The notes under the pieces were generated by a model. It ran no database searches. It was not told the origin of the DNA and worked only from the letters and a program-made list of their open reading frames with translations. DNA of 64,000 nt from Thiobacillus thioparus DSM 505 (GTDB lineage: Bacteria; Pseudomonadota; Gammaproteobacteria; Burkholderiales; Thiobacillaceae). The number at the start of each line of letters is the position of its first letter. The first letter of the stretch is position 1. Of this stretch, positions 1-6,449 are shown piece by piece. Both the position numbers and the translations under genes were made by a program. Location: the NCBI RefSeq assembly GCF_000373385.1, contig NZ_KB891317.1:62001-126000 (forward strand). The letters run 5' to 3'.

Positions 1-202
1 GCCCGGATGCATTCCAGAAGCGTTCCAGGAAGGCCTGCGCGTTCTTTTTCATGCGCCAGTTGGCGATGCTCTTGGGCACGATGAGGTACCAGGTGATCAC
101 CGACATCACCAGCAGGATGGCGAGCAGAAAATGCGCGAGCATGTCGGCCTGGGCGATGAAGTGTGCGAGCCCCAGTTGAGCGGGGTGAGTGGCGGTTTCC
201 AT
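1..202 (-). CDS. exbB: ExbB-type TonB energy-transducing protein (partial, N-terminal part)
   Basis: The gene reads leftward off the window edge, so only about 67 N-terminal residues are visible. It begins METATHPAQLG and has one long hydrophobic stretch (HFLLAILLVMSVITWYLIVP), typical of the first transmembrane segment of ExbB/TolQ/MotA proteins, followed by basic residues. It starts three bases after the tonB stop, so tonB-exbB form one operon, and an exbD is expected beyond the edge. ExbB forms the inner-membrane proton-driven motor that energises TonB for haem and siderophore import. The family call rests on this first segment plus context; TolQ is the alternative but would not normally follow tonB. 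Confidence 0.8.
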   Translation of the reverse strand, partial: METATHPAQLGLAHFIAQADMLAHFLLAILLVMSVITWYLIVPKSIANWRMKKNAQAFLERFWNASG

Positions 203-205
203 GGT

Positions 206-961
206 TTAGCTCCTGAGGGTGAACTGAATCGGCACGATGACCCACGCGGCCACCGGTTTGCCGGCCTGGCGGGCCGGTTCGAATTTCCAGCTGGACTGGA
301 CGGTTTTCCGGGCCGATTCGTCGAGCCGCGCATACCCGCTGCTCTTGACGATTTCCAGTCGGGCGACGCTGCCGTCCGGGTTGACCAGGATGTTCAGCCG
401 CACCACGCCTTCCTCGCCGAGGCGCTTCGACAGCGCCGGATAGGGTGGCTTGGGGTTGTCCAGATAGTCCGCGGGCCGGGGCGGTATCGGCGGCGGCGCG
501 GGTTTCGGCGCTTCCGCCACGACCGGTGCGGGCGGCGGTACCACCTCGGGCACCGGCACGGGTTCAGGGTCGGGTTTGGGCGCCTCGACGACGGGTTGCG
601 GCGCGGGAAGCGGCTTCTCGGCGATCAGCACCGGAGGCGGCGGCAGCGGTTTGACGAGCGGCTTCGGCGGCTGCGGCCGGGGCTCGGGTTTGGGCTGCGG
701 GTCGGGCTCTTTCACCTCGGGCTCGATCAGGCTTACTGTAATCGGTCGCGGCGGCGTGACCGGTTCGGGTGTGCTGGCAACGAACAGCAGCGCAGCCAGC
801 AGGCCGGCATGCGCGAGCGCCACACCGGCAAGCGACGCACGCGACAGCCGGGCCGAATAAGGTAGCGCGGTAGCCGCGAAACGCACTGCGTCCCGCAGAT
901 CGGCTTTCATGGCGGAGGGGGCGGTCAACGAGGGTGTCATCCCGGATAAATTCAGTTCCAT
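206..961 (-). CDS. tonB: TonB energy transducer
   Basis: This 251-residue protein has the full TonB layout. A single N-terminal membrane anchor lies at about 44-62, a long Pro/Lys/Glu-rich periplasm-spanning linker at about 64-150 (many KPEP/PPP repeats), and a C-terminal TonB domain at about 165-251 with YPALSKRLGEEGVV and the closing strand VIVPIQFTL. It couples the ExbBD motor to outer-membrane receptors. Several in-frame Met codons (residues 1, 8, 18) precede the anchor; the first is used here but the start is uncertain. It is followed directly by exbB and preceded by a promoter overlapped by a Fur-like box, which implies iron repression. Confidence 0.9.
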   Translation of the reverse strand: MELNLSGMTPSLTAPSAMKADLRDAVRFAATALPYSARLSRASLAGVALAHAGLLAALLFVASTPEPVTPPRPITVSLIEPEVKEPDPQPKPEPRPQPPKPLVKPLPPPPVLIAEKPLPAPQPVVEAPKPDPEPVPVPEVVPPPAPVVAEAPKPAPPPIPPRPADYLDNPKPPYPALSKRLGEEGVVRLNILVNPDGSVARLEIVKSSGYARLDESARKTVQSSWKFEPARQAGKPVAAWVIVPIQFTLRS

Positions 962-1064
962 TCAGGGTCTCGCCGAGCGATCATCCCAAGGGCTGCGCGG
1001 TTGCTTCCTCCCCACGACACGTTCGGGCGAATCAAGTTTCGGCGATGTGGTAACAATGCAAAGA

Positions 1065-1093
1065 ATGATAATAATTCGCATTAAACAAGTCAA
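1065..1093 (-). promoter_or_regulatory. tonB promoter with overlapping Fur box
   Basis: On the minus strand a -35 TTGACT (1088-1093) and a -10 TATCAT (1065-1070) are separated by 17 bases. The 7-1-7 palindrome TGATAAT-A-ATTCGCA at 1066-1080 matches the Fur consensus TGATAATnATTATCA at 12 of 14 positions and covers the -10 and half the spacer. This predicts repression of tonB-exbB by Fur-Fe2+. The 5' leader would be about 95 bases. Confidence 0.75.
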
Positions 1094-1172
1094 TTGATTC
1101 GTTGCGGCTAATCTTCCCCAACCGCCAGGAAGCGATATTTGGCGGGACCCAGGTACGTAGCCGGACCTGCGT

Positions 1173-1532
1173 TTAGGATGCGGCGGAGCGGTTCTTGCCG
1201 TGCGTGGGGCAGGCGGCGTGATTGTCCGCTCGAAGGGCGGGTTCCGCGCTGTCGATGTGGGTCTCGATCGGCCTGGCGAACGCATCACGCGCAAGGCCCA
1301 TGCCGTTCAACATCCAGACGCCGACCCAGGTACGGGTGAACCGCTCGAAGCTGGTTTGGTCATCCCAGGCCAGCAGCAGCGTGAAGGCGTCGCGCCGGTC
1401 GCGCGGTTCCACGAAATCGTGGGCACGCAAGCCGGCGGTATGGGCCAGTGCATCGCGCGCAGCCTGCCAGGCGTGGCGGAACGTATCGCGATGGCGCGGC
1501 AGTACGTGAAAACGGTAGGCAATGGTGAGCAT
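1173..1532 (-). CDS. Antibiotic-biosynthesis-monooxygenase (ABM) fold protein
   Basis: A 119-residue protein that looks like a small ABM/ferredoxin-like fold protein. It has an N-terminal strand LTIAYRFHVLP, a helix with HAWQAARDALA, a strand HDFVEP, then FTLLLAWDDQTSFERFTRTWVG. ABM proteins include the haem-degrading IsdG/HmoB enzymes, and a haem or iron role fits its place downstream of hemP, but the catalytic Asn-Trp-His set cannot be assigned by eye. The start has a good GGAGGG ribosome site seven bases upstream. It is the last gene of the hemP-headed series before tonB. The polar C-terminal tail is not expected in the core fold. Confidence 0.6.
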   Translation of the reverse strand: MLTIAYRFHVLPRHRDTFRHAWQAARDALAHTAGLRAHDFVEPRDRRDAFTLLLAWDDQTSFERFTRTWVGVWMLNGMGLARDAFARPIETHIDSAEPALRADNHAACPTHGKNRSAAS

Positions 1533-1590
1533 CAGACACCCTCCCTGTGGAATGACGAAAACGATCGGGAAGCGCGCATGCGGTTGCGAT

Positions 1591-1902
1591 TCATGCCGGC
1601 CCGCCCTTCAAGCCGTGCGCCAGGAAGCGTCTGGAACGCTGCGTTGTCCGTCGTTCAGGATTGGACGAGGTATGCCTGCGCTGCGTCGTATTGATGGGTG
1701 CACTCACGGGAGTGGGTTCGGCGCGTTCGATGTCGAGATCGTCGGCGAGACTGCGGCAGGCTTCGCGCTCGGCAGGGCTGAGGCTGTCGTACTCGGCGGC
1801 GCGTTCGAGCAGCAGGCGGGCGGCGGCCTTGTTGCGCGCGCAGGGCTGGCGCAGCACGACCAGCGCAGCGACGAGGAGGGAGGCAACGGGCGAAGGTGTC
1901 AT
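1591..1902 (-). CDS. Hypothetical small protein with N-terminal hydrophobic segment
   Basis: An unrecognised 103-residue protein. The start at 1902 is chosen because GAGGA lies just upstream; the frame is open further but would run into the preceding gene. It has a short hydrophobic N-terminus (VASLLVAALVVLRQPC), possibly a signal anchor or lipoprotein-like leader, then a helical stretch AARLLLERAAEYDSLSPAERE, and a basic Ser/Thr/Arg-rich tail. It lies 10 bases after the truncated peroxiredoxin gene in the iron/haem operon, so it is probably co-expressed and iron-regulated. No function can be assigned. Confidence 0.5.
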   Translation of the reverse strand: MTPSPVASLLVAALVVLRQPCARNKAAARLLLERAAEYDSLSPAEREACRSLADDLDIERAEPTPVSAPINTTQRRHTSSNPERRTTQRSRRFLAHGLKGGPA

Positions 1903-1912
1903 GGCGGATTCC

Positions 1913-2278
1913 TCAGGCGACAGCGACGAAGGGCTGGCCGGGCTGCCATTCGCAGGCGGTGAGCTCGCCGCTTTGCAGGGCGTGCGGCAGGCGCAGAGTT
2001 TCCTGCGCCGAGCGGCCGACATTGAGGTCGTTGACGGCGATGCTCATGACCTGGCCTTCGGGGTTGACGATGAAGATGGTGCGTACCGCCACGCCACTGT
2101 CGGCAGGCACGCCGAAACCCTGCGCAAGCTTTCGCGAGACGTCGCCGAGTATGGGGAATTTCACTGCGCCAAGCCCGTGCCGCACCCAGGCGCGATGGGC
2201 GTGCGCGGAATCGACGCGGCCGTCGGGCAAGTAGGCTTCGCAGGTGACGTCGGGGATCGTGTTGCCAATCGAGATCAT
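1913..2278 (-). CDS. Peroxiredoxin (AhpC/Prx1 type) with internal deletion of the catalytic segment
   Basis: The 121-residue product aligns by eye with both ends of 2-Cys peroxiredoxins (about 185-200 residues). The N-terminus IGNTIPDVTCEAYLPDGR is followed directly by the middle-domain motif DSAHAHRAWVRH, then FPILGDVSRKLAQGFGV, RTIFIVNPEGQ, NDLNVGRSAQETLR and the C-terminal TACEWQPG, which carries the resolving cysteine. The expected FYPxDFTFVCPTE block with the peroxidatic cysteine, about 50 residues, is absent, yet the frame is kept. It has a strong AGGAG ribosome site. It is either a catalytically dead remnant or a repurposed protein. It sits second after hemP in an iron-regulated operon. 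Confidence 0.75.
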   Translation of the reverse strand: MISIGNTIPDVTCEAYLPDGRVDSAHAHRAWVRHGLGAVKFPILGDVSRKLAQGFGVPADSGVAVRTIFIVNPEGQVMSIAVNDLNVGRSAQETLRLPHALQSGELTACEWQPGQPFVAVA

Positions 2279-2294
2279 GTGGGCTCCTAGTCAA

Positions 2295-2537
2295 TCAGTG
2301 CAGGATGTGGTGCGTGGGACGCATGGGCGTGGCGGTCGAGACCGCGCGCCATTCGAACGACAGTCGCCGGCAGGCATCGGCCAGGCGGGGGCTGTCCGCT
2401 CGGTCGTGCATCCAGGCGAGATGCTGTTCGATCATGCGCGCGAGCTTGCAACAGCCGGTTTGCCGGTAGCGGTGCATCAGCCATAGCGTGGCGGCGATGA
2501 CGATTTCGTGGGTGTCGTGCTGCTGCGGTGTGTTCAT
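2295..2537 (-). CDS. Hypothetical protein between hemP and the peroxiredoxin gene
   Basis: An unrecognised 80-residue soluble protein with an AAGGAG ribosome site seven bases before ATG. It is rich in His and Cys: HDTHEIVIAATLWLMHRYRQTG, then adjacent cysteines in TGCCKLARMIEQHL, a further Cys in ADACRRLS, and a C-terminal HHILH. The predicted helices and the Cys/His content suggest possible haem or metal contact, but that is inference from composition and context only. It follows hemP with a 97-base gap and precedes the peroxiredoxin remnant, in an apparent Fur-controlled transcription unit. Confidence 0.6.
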   Translation of the reverse strand: MNTPQQHDTHEIVIAATLWLMHRYRQTGCCKLARMIEQHLAWMHDRADSPRLADACRRLSFEWRAVSTATPMRPTHHILH

Positions 2538-2634
2538 TGCCAGTCTCCTTGCAGGTGCGGGCTGGCTGGCGCGGATGCGCGGGCGGGCGGGATTGGGGCG
2601 GCCTCGTGGCCTGCAGGCCGGGCCTGCGAACGGT

Positions 2635-2853
2635 TTATTTGGTGAGAATCAGCTTGCCGTTCTTGGTGATGCGCAGGCGGTAGTGCTCGCCTTTGTGGCT
2701 GATCAGGATTTCCTGACTGCCCTGGAATAAAAAATCCGCCGGGATGATCCCGGGCGGACAAGTCCGCGTTCCAGGCTCGACCGGAAGACGAATGGAGGAG
2801 GAGGGCGCATTCGGCATGGCGTGAGGATCCTGTGCGTTTGGTTTGGGGTTCAT
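2635..2853 (-). CDS. hemP: Hemin uptake protein HemP
   Basis: A 72-residue protein whose C-terminal half is the HemP signature: LFQGSQEILISHKGEHYRLR followed by ITKNGKLILTK. HemP is a small protein encoded at the head of haem-uptake operons and linked to expression of haem receptors in proteobacteria. A second in-frame ATG at 2817 has a better ribosome site (AGGA) and would give a 60-residue product closer to the usual length, so the true start may be 2817. The promoter upstream carries a Fur-like box. No haem receptor or hmu transporter gene is adjacent in this window. Confidence 0.85.
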   Translation of the reverse strand: MNPKPNAQDPHAMPNAPSSSIRLPVEPGTRTCPPGIIPADFLFQGSQEILISHKGEHYRLRITKNGKLILTK

Positions 2854-2882
2854 TCGAGGAATCGCTAATCAGTGTGTTACGA

Positions 2883-2910
2883 ATAATAACGATTCTCATT
2901 TATATGTCAA
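2883..2910 (-). promoter_or_regulatory. hemP promoter with overlapping Fur box
   Basis: On the minus strand a perfect -35 TTGACA (2905-2910) and a -10 TATTAT (2883-2888) are spaced by 16 bases. The palindrome at 2884-2898 (TGAGAATCGTTATTA on the minus strand) matches the Fur 7-1-7 consensus at 11 of 14 positions and covers the spacer and -10. The architecture is the same as at tonB, so both should be derepressed under iron starvation. Confidence 0.75.
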
Positions 2911-2942
2911 GCGCTCACGGGAAGAAACTCGGCATTGAAACG

Positions 2943-2966
2943 AAAAAAGCCCGCGCATGCGGGCTT
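2943..2966 (-). terminator. Rho-independent terminator after the cation efflux gene
   Basis: The minus strand reads AAGCCCGC-ATGC-GCGGGCTT followed by a run of six T. It lies about 75 bases past the stop of the cation-efflux gene and separates it from the hemP unit. Confidence 0.85.
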
Positions 2967-3040
2967 GATGGGTGCTGTACGACGGGTCGTTACGTCTACG
3001 GCTTGGTCAAATCCTGATCGGTAGAGACGAGCCTGATCGA

Positions 3041-4045
3041 TCAATCAGGCCTGACTGCATGGGTCAGGGGCGCGATTCTGTCATCGACGCCGGCGTGGGG
3101 TGTCCATTCGCCCCGCACCAGCGGTGCGATGTTCAACACCTCGGGCTGTAGCGTGACGTGGGCGATGCCGTGCTGCTTCGCAAGCATGTCGCGGGCTGCG
3201 GCCAGAATGTGCAGCCAGTTTGCAAGATCGCGGATATCGAGGTGCGCGGACAGGGCGACGGTGCCCGACGACAGCGTCCACACGTGCAGGTCGTGCACGC
3301 GCTGTACACCAGGCAGGGCGGCGAGGTCGTGCCCGACGGATTCGAGCTGGATCTGCAGGGGTACGCCCTCCATCAGCACGTGTACCACCTCGCGCAGCAG
3401 CCGCAAGGCCGAGACCAGAATCAGCACTGCCACCAGCAAGGACAGCAGCGGGTCGATCGGCGTCCAGCCGGTGGTGACGATCACGATGCCGGCGCTGATT
3501 GCCGCCACCGAGCCGAGCGCATCGCCCAGCACGTGCAGCATCGCGGCGCGGCTGTTGAGGGTGTGTTCGCCGCGGCTCAGGATCCATGCGACGAGCAGGT
3601 TGATGCCGAGGCCAATGACGGCGACACCGATAACGGTACCGCCGGCGATCGCGTGCGGGGAACTGAAACGGTCGATGGCCTCGTGCACGATATAGCCGAG
3701 CAGGACCAGCATCATCAGGCTGTTGAACAGCGCAGCCAGTACCTCGGCCCGCACCAGGCCATAGGAGTGCCGGATGCTGGGCGGCCGACGTGCCAGCCAG
3801 GCCGCCGCCGCGGCCAGGCCCAACGCGGACGAGTCGGTGAACATGTGCGCCGCATCGGACAGCAGCGCGAGCGAACCCGACCACCAGCCGGCCAGGGCCT
3901 CGACGCCGGTGAACGACAGCGTCAGCAGCAAGGCGAGGATCAGTTTGCCGTTGCCTCCTTCATAGGACGCATGCGCATGGGCATGATGCACGCCGTGGCC
4001 ATGACCGTGGTCATGCGCGCTGTGGGCGTGATTATGAGCGGCCAC
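3041..4045 (-). CDS. Cation diffusion facilitator, CzcD/ZitB-like metal efflux protein
   Basis: About 334 residues with a His-rich N-terminus (HNHAHSAHDHGHGHG, HHAHAHA), then six predicted membrane segments and a C-terminal cytoplasmic domain. The paired intramembrane metal sites are visible as SDAAHMFTDSSAL in TM2 and HVLGDALGSVA in TM5 (HxxxD in both), as in Zn/Cd/Co exporters of the CzcD group. The start is set at a GTG (4045) overlapping the end of nagZ by 14 bases; no ATG fits without losing the His-rich leader or reading far into nagZ, so the start is uncertain. It likely exports Zn2+ or a similar ion in exchange for protons and is co-transcribed with nagZ. Confidence 0.88.
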   Translation of the reverse strand: MAAHNHAHSAHDHGHGHGVHHAHAHASYEGGNGKLILALLLTLSFTGVEALAGWWSGSLALLSDAAHMFTDSSALGLAAAAAWLARRPPSIRHSYGLVRAEVLAALFNSLMMLVLLGYIVHEAIDRFSSPHAIAGGTVIGVAVIGLGINLLVAWILSRGEHTLNSRAAMLHVLGDALGSVAAISAGIVIVTTGWTPIDPLLSLLVAVLILVSALRLLREVVHVLMEGVPLQIQLESVGHDLAALPGVQRVHDLHVWTLSSGTVALSAHLDIRDLANWLHILAAARDMLAKQHGIAHVTLQPEVLNIAPLVRGEWTPHAGVDDRIAPLTHAVRPD

Positions 4046-5111
4046 AGTAATCCGTCGGGTCGACTTGCAGGTTGAGGGTCGCGCTGTCCAGCCCCAGCCC
4101 GGCGATGTGGTGCAACGCATTGACATAGCGCGCCGACTCGCGCAGCTGGGTCAAGGTCTGCGGGTGCGGGTGGCCGTGCATCCGGGCCAGGCGTGCACGG
4201 GACGGGGCGGGCCAGTCGACCTTCAGGTTGGCCAGCACGTCGTCGGCCAGGTCGGGCCGGTTGCAGACCAGCGCCATGTCGCAGCCGGCTTCCAGCGCCG
4301 CCGTCACGCGCTCGACCACGCCGCCGGCCACGGCGGCGCCAGCCATGCAGAGATCGTCGCTGAACACGGCTCCGTCGAATTCCAGCTGGTGCCGCAGCAG
4401 TTTCTGCAGCCAGACGCGCGAAAACCCGGCCGGCTTGTCGTCGACATTCGGGTAGATCACATGCGCCGGCATGATCGCCGCCAGCCCGGCCTCGATCATC
4501 AGGCGGAAAGGCACCAGATCGGCCACAGCGATATCGGCCAGGGTGCGGGGGTCGACCGGAACGTCGACGTGCGAATCCGCCACCACGAAGCCGTGACCCG
4601 GGAAATGCTTGCCGCAAGCGGCCATGCCGGCGTCCTTCAGGCCCAGCATTACGGCCTGGCCCAATGCGAACACCGCATGTGGGTCGGCATGAAAGGCGCG
4701 GTCGCCGATGACCGACGAGGCGCCGTAATCGAGGTCGAGCACCGGCGCGAAGCTGAAGTCGACGCCGTGTGCACGCAGTTCGCTCGCCAGCACGAAACCG
4801 GTTTCGCGTGCGAGGTGTTTCGCCTGTTGCGGATGGGTATTCCATATTTCCCCGAAGGTGCGCATCGGCGGCAGGCGGGTGAACCCTTCGCGGAAGCGCT
4901 GCACCCGCCCTCCCTCGTGGTCGACGCCGATCAGCAACGGCGCGGGCTTGAGCGCGTGGATCTCGGTGGTCAGTGCGGCCAGTTGGGCCGGGTCGCAGTA
5001 GTTGCGGGAAAACAGGATCACCCCGCCGACCAGCGGGTGGCTCAGGCGGCGGCGGTCGTCGTCGCTGAGCGCGGTGCCTGCCACGTCGAGCATCAAAGGG
5101 CCCAGCGTCAT
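4032..5111 (-). CDS. nagZ: Beta-N-acetylhexosaminidase NagZ
   Basis: A glycoside hydrolase family 3 enzyme of 359 residues that removes GlcNAc from anhydro-muropeptides in cytoplasmic peptidoglycan recycling. Signature motifs are GVDHEGGRVQRF, KHFPGHG, the Asp-His pair in ADSHVDVPVD, and FSDDLCMAGA, which holds the nucleophilic Asp. The ATG at 5111 is chosen because GGAG precedes it by five bases; a GTG two codons upstream is possible. It lies 22 bases after acpS, as in many beta- and gammaproteobacteria, but pdxJ, often found before acpS, is missing here. ampD, the partner recycling amidase, is at 33.5 kb. Confidence 0.95.
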   Translation of the reverse strand: MTLGPLMLDVAGTALSDDDRRRLSHPLVGGVILFSRNYCDPAQLAALTTEIHALKPAPLLIGVDHEGGRVQRFREGFTRLPPMRTFGEIWNTHPQQAKHLARETGFVLASELRAHGVDFSFAPVLDLDYGASSVIGDRAFHADPHAVFALGQAVMLGLKDAGMAACGKHFPGHGFVVADSHVDVPVDPRTLADIAVADLVPFRLMIEAGLAAIMPAHVIYPNVDDKPAGFSRVWLQKLLRHQLEFDGAVFSDDLCMAGAAVAGGVVERVTAALEAGCDMALVCNRPDLADDVLANLKVDWPAPSRARLARMHGHPHPQTLTQLRESARYVNALHHIAGLGLDSATLNLQVDPTDYCGRS

Positions 5112-5133
5112 GTCCACTCCAGTAAGAACAGTG

Positions 5134-5514
5134 TCACGGTGTCTCCAGAATCACAAAAGCCAGGATGAGATCGCTTTCGTCGGACAAGGACACATGATGA
5201 GCGCTTATTCCGCGTGCCGCCAGCCAGGCATCCAGTTCGGGCGCGCATTGCAGGAAGGGCTTGCCGTGCGCGTCGCGCAGCACGGCGATGTTGCGCAGCG
5301 TCACCGGTGCACGCAGGCCGGTTCCCGCCGCCTTGGCGAAGGCTTCCTTGGCGGCGAAGCATTTGGCCAGAAAGCGCGCCGGATCACGGCTGGCACGATA
5401 GCCGGCCTGTTCGGCCGGGGCAAGAATGCGCTCCGCATACTGCGTGCCGAAGCGGGCCAGCCCATTGCGGATGCGCTCGGCGTCCAGGAGATCGGTGCCG
5501 ATGCCGTGGATCAT
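5134..5514 (-). CDS. acpS: Holo-[acyl-carrier-protein] synthase AcpS
   Basis: A 126-residue 4'-phosphopantetheinyl transferase that activates ACP for fatty acid synthesis. It has the family N-terminus MIHGIGTDLLDAERI with the Mg-binding Asp, and the second conserved block RFLAKCFAAKEAFAKAAGTG with the catalytic Glu. The length is normal. Its ATG overlaps the stop of the upstream radical SAM gene by four bases (ATGA), indicating translational coupling, and nagZ follows. Confidence 0.95.
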   Translation of the reverse strand: MIHGIGTDLLDAERIRNGLARFGTQYAERILAPAEQAGYRASRDPARFLAKCFAAKEAFAKAAGTGLRAPVTLRNIAVLRDAHGKPFLQCAPELDAWLAARGISAHHVSLSDESDLILAFVILETP

Positions 5515-6392
5515 GGCGACACCTTGACCGGCAAGCCGGCAGCCCGGATAGCGTCTGCGAAGGTGTCGAGCCATGCGGCGGGCAGGGCGGACAGCCGGTC
5601 GGCCTGCGGCTGCATCGAGGGGCGTGCGAGGCCATAGAGCAGCACGCCTCGGACGGGAATCCGCTGCACGCGGATGCGTTCCACTGCATTCAGATAGGCC
5701 GCCTGTTCGGCGGCGGATGGGGGCGCGCCGTCGCGTGCGAATATGCAGGTCTGCAACCAGGTCGGACACAGGCGCGCGGTTGTGATCAGGCGTTCGAATT
5801 GCCTGTCCGGCGCGATGCGCGTCTGGTTGATGGCGCGCATGCCGCTGGCGGTCGCGCTGTCGAACTTGAACCACACCTCGCCGTTCAATGCGGCCATTTT
5901 CCGCAGACCTTCCTGGACGCGCGGCCGGTCGGCCAGGCTGCCGTTGGTGATCAACACCAGTTTGATTTTCTCGATCAGGTCGAAGTCCGCCATCACCCGG
6001 CCGATGCATTCGATGACCTGCGGAAATTCCCGGGCACTCGTCGGTTCGCCGTTGCCCGACAACGCGATGTCGTTCAGGCGTCGTGCGCCCTCGGGCACGC
6101 GCGTCTGCATGAAATCGCCGTGGAGAATATCGGCGAGCAGCGCGTGCAACTCGTTTTCAAGTTGCGCCAGATCGATGTCCGGCGCGGTACCGCGCGTCAG
6201 ATTCGGTACCTGGCAATAGACGCAGGCCCAGTTGCATGCGTTGTTGGGGTTGAGATTGATCCCGACCGACACGCCACCGGCGCGGCGCGAGACGACGGGA
6301 TAGGCGTATGTCATACCCGCGCTGTCGCGGTCGTGGTTGGTGGAGGTGAGCTGGGCAGACACGTTGCGGGGCGGGAATGTACGAGCGCCCAT
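5511..6392 (-). CDS. Radical SAM protein of the COG0731 (wyosine-synthase-like) type
   Basis: A 293-residue protein with the radical SAM cluster motif CNWACVYC (CxxxCxxC) near residue 55, preceded by GGVSVGINLNPNNA and followed by CQVPNLTRG. The SAM-binding glycine region LSGNGEPT and the strand IKLVLITNG are present. The fold is that of COG0731 Fe-S oxidoreductases; the substrate is not known. The ATG at 6392 is used; a GTG 14 codons upstream is also open. The gene is translationally coupled to acpS. Nothing in the context points to a substrate. Confidence 0.85.
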   Translation of the reverse strand: MGARTFPPRNVSAQLTSTNHDRDSAGMTYAYPVVSRRAGGVSVGINLNPNNACNWACVYCQVPNLTRGTAPDIDLAQLENELHALLADILHGDFMQTRVPEGARRLNDIALSGNGEPTSAREFPQVIECIGRVMADFDLIEKIKLVLITNGSLADRPRVQEGLRKMAALNGEVWFKFDSATASGMRAINQTRIAPDRQFERLITTARLCPTWLQTCIFARDGAPPSAAEQAAYLNAVERIRVQRIPVRGVLLYGLARPSMQPQADRLSALPAAWLDTFADAIRAAGLPVKVSP

Positions 6393-6449
6393 TCTACTTG
6401 AGCCGATGTCGAACCGGGCTTCGATCCGTTGCACGTGAAGGCCTGCAAA

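Noticed and set aside
1120-1143. CCGCCA/TGGCGG inverted repeat after the ABM gene as a terminator
   Set aside because: The stem is only six pairs with a 12-base loop and has no T-run on the relevant strand.
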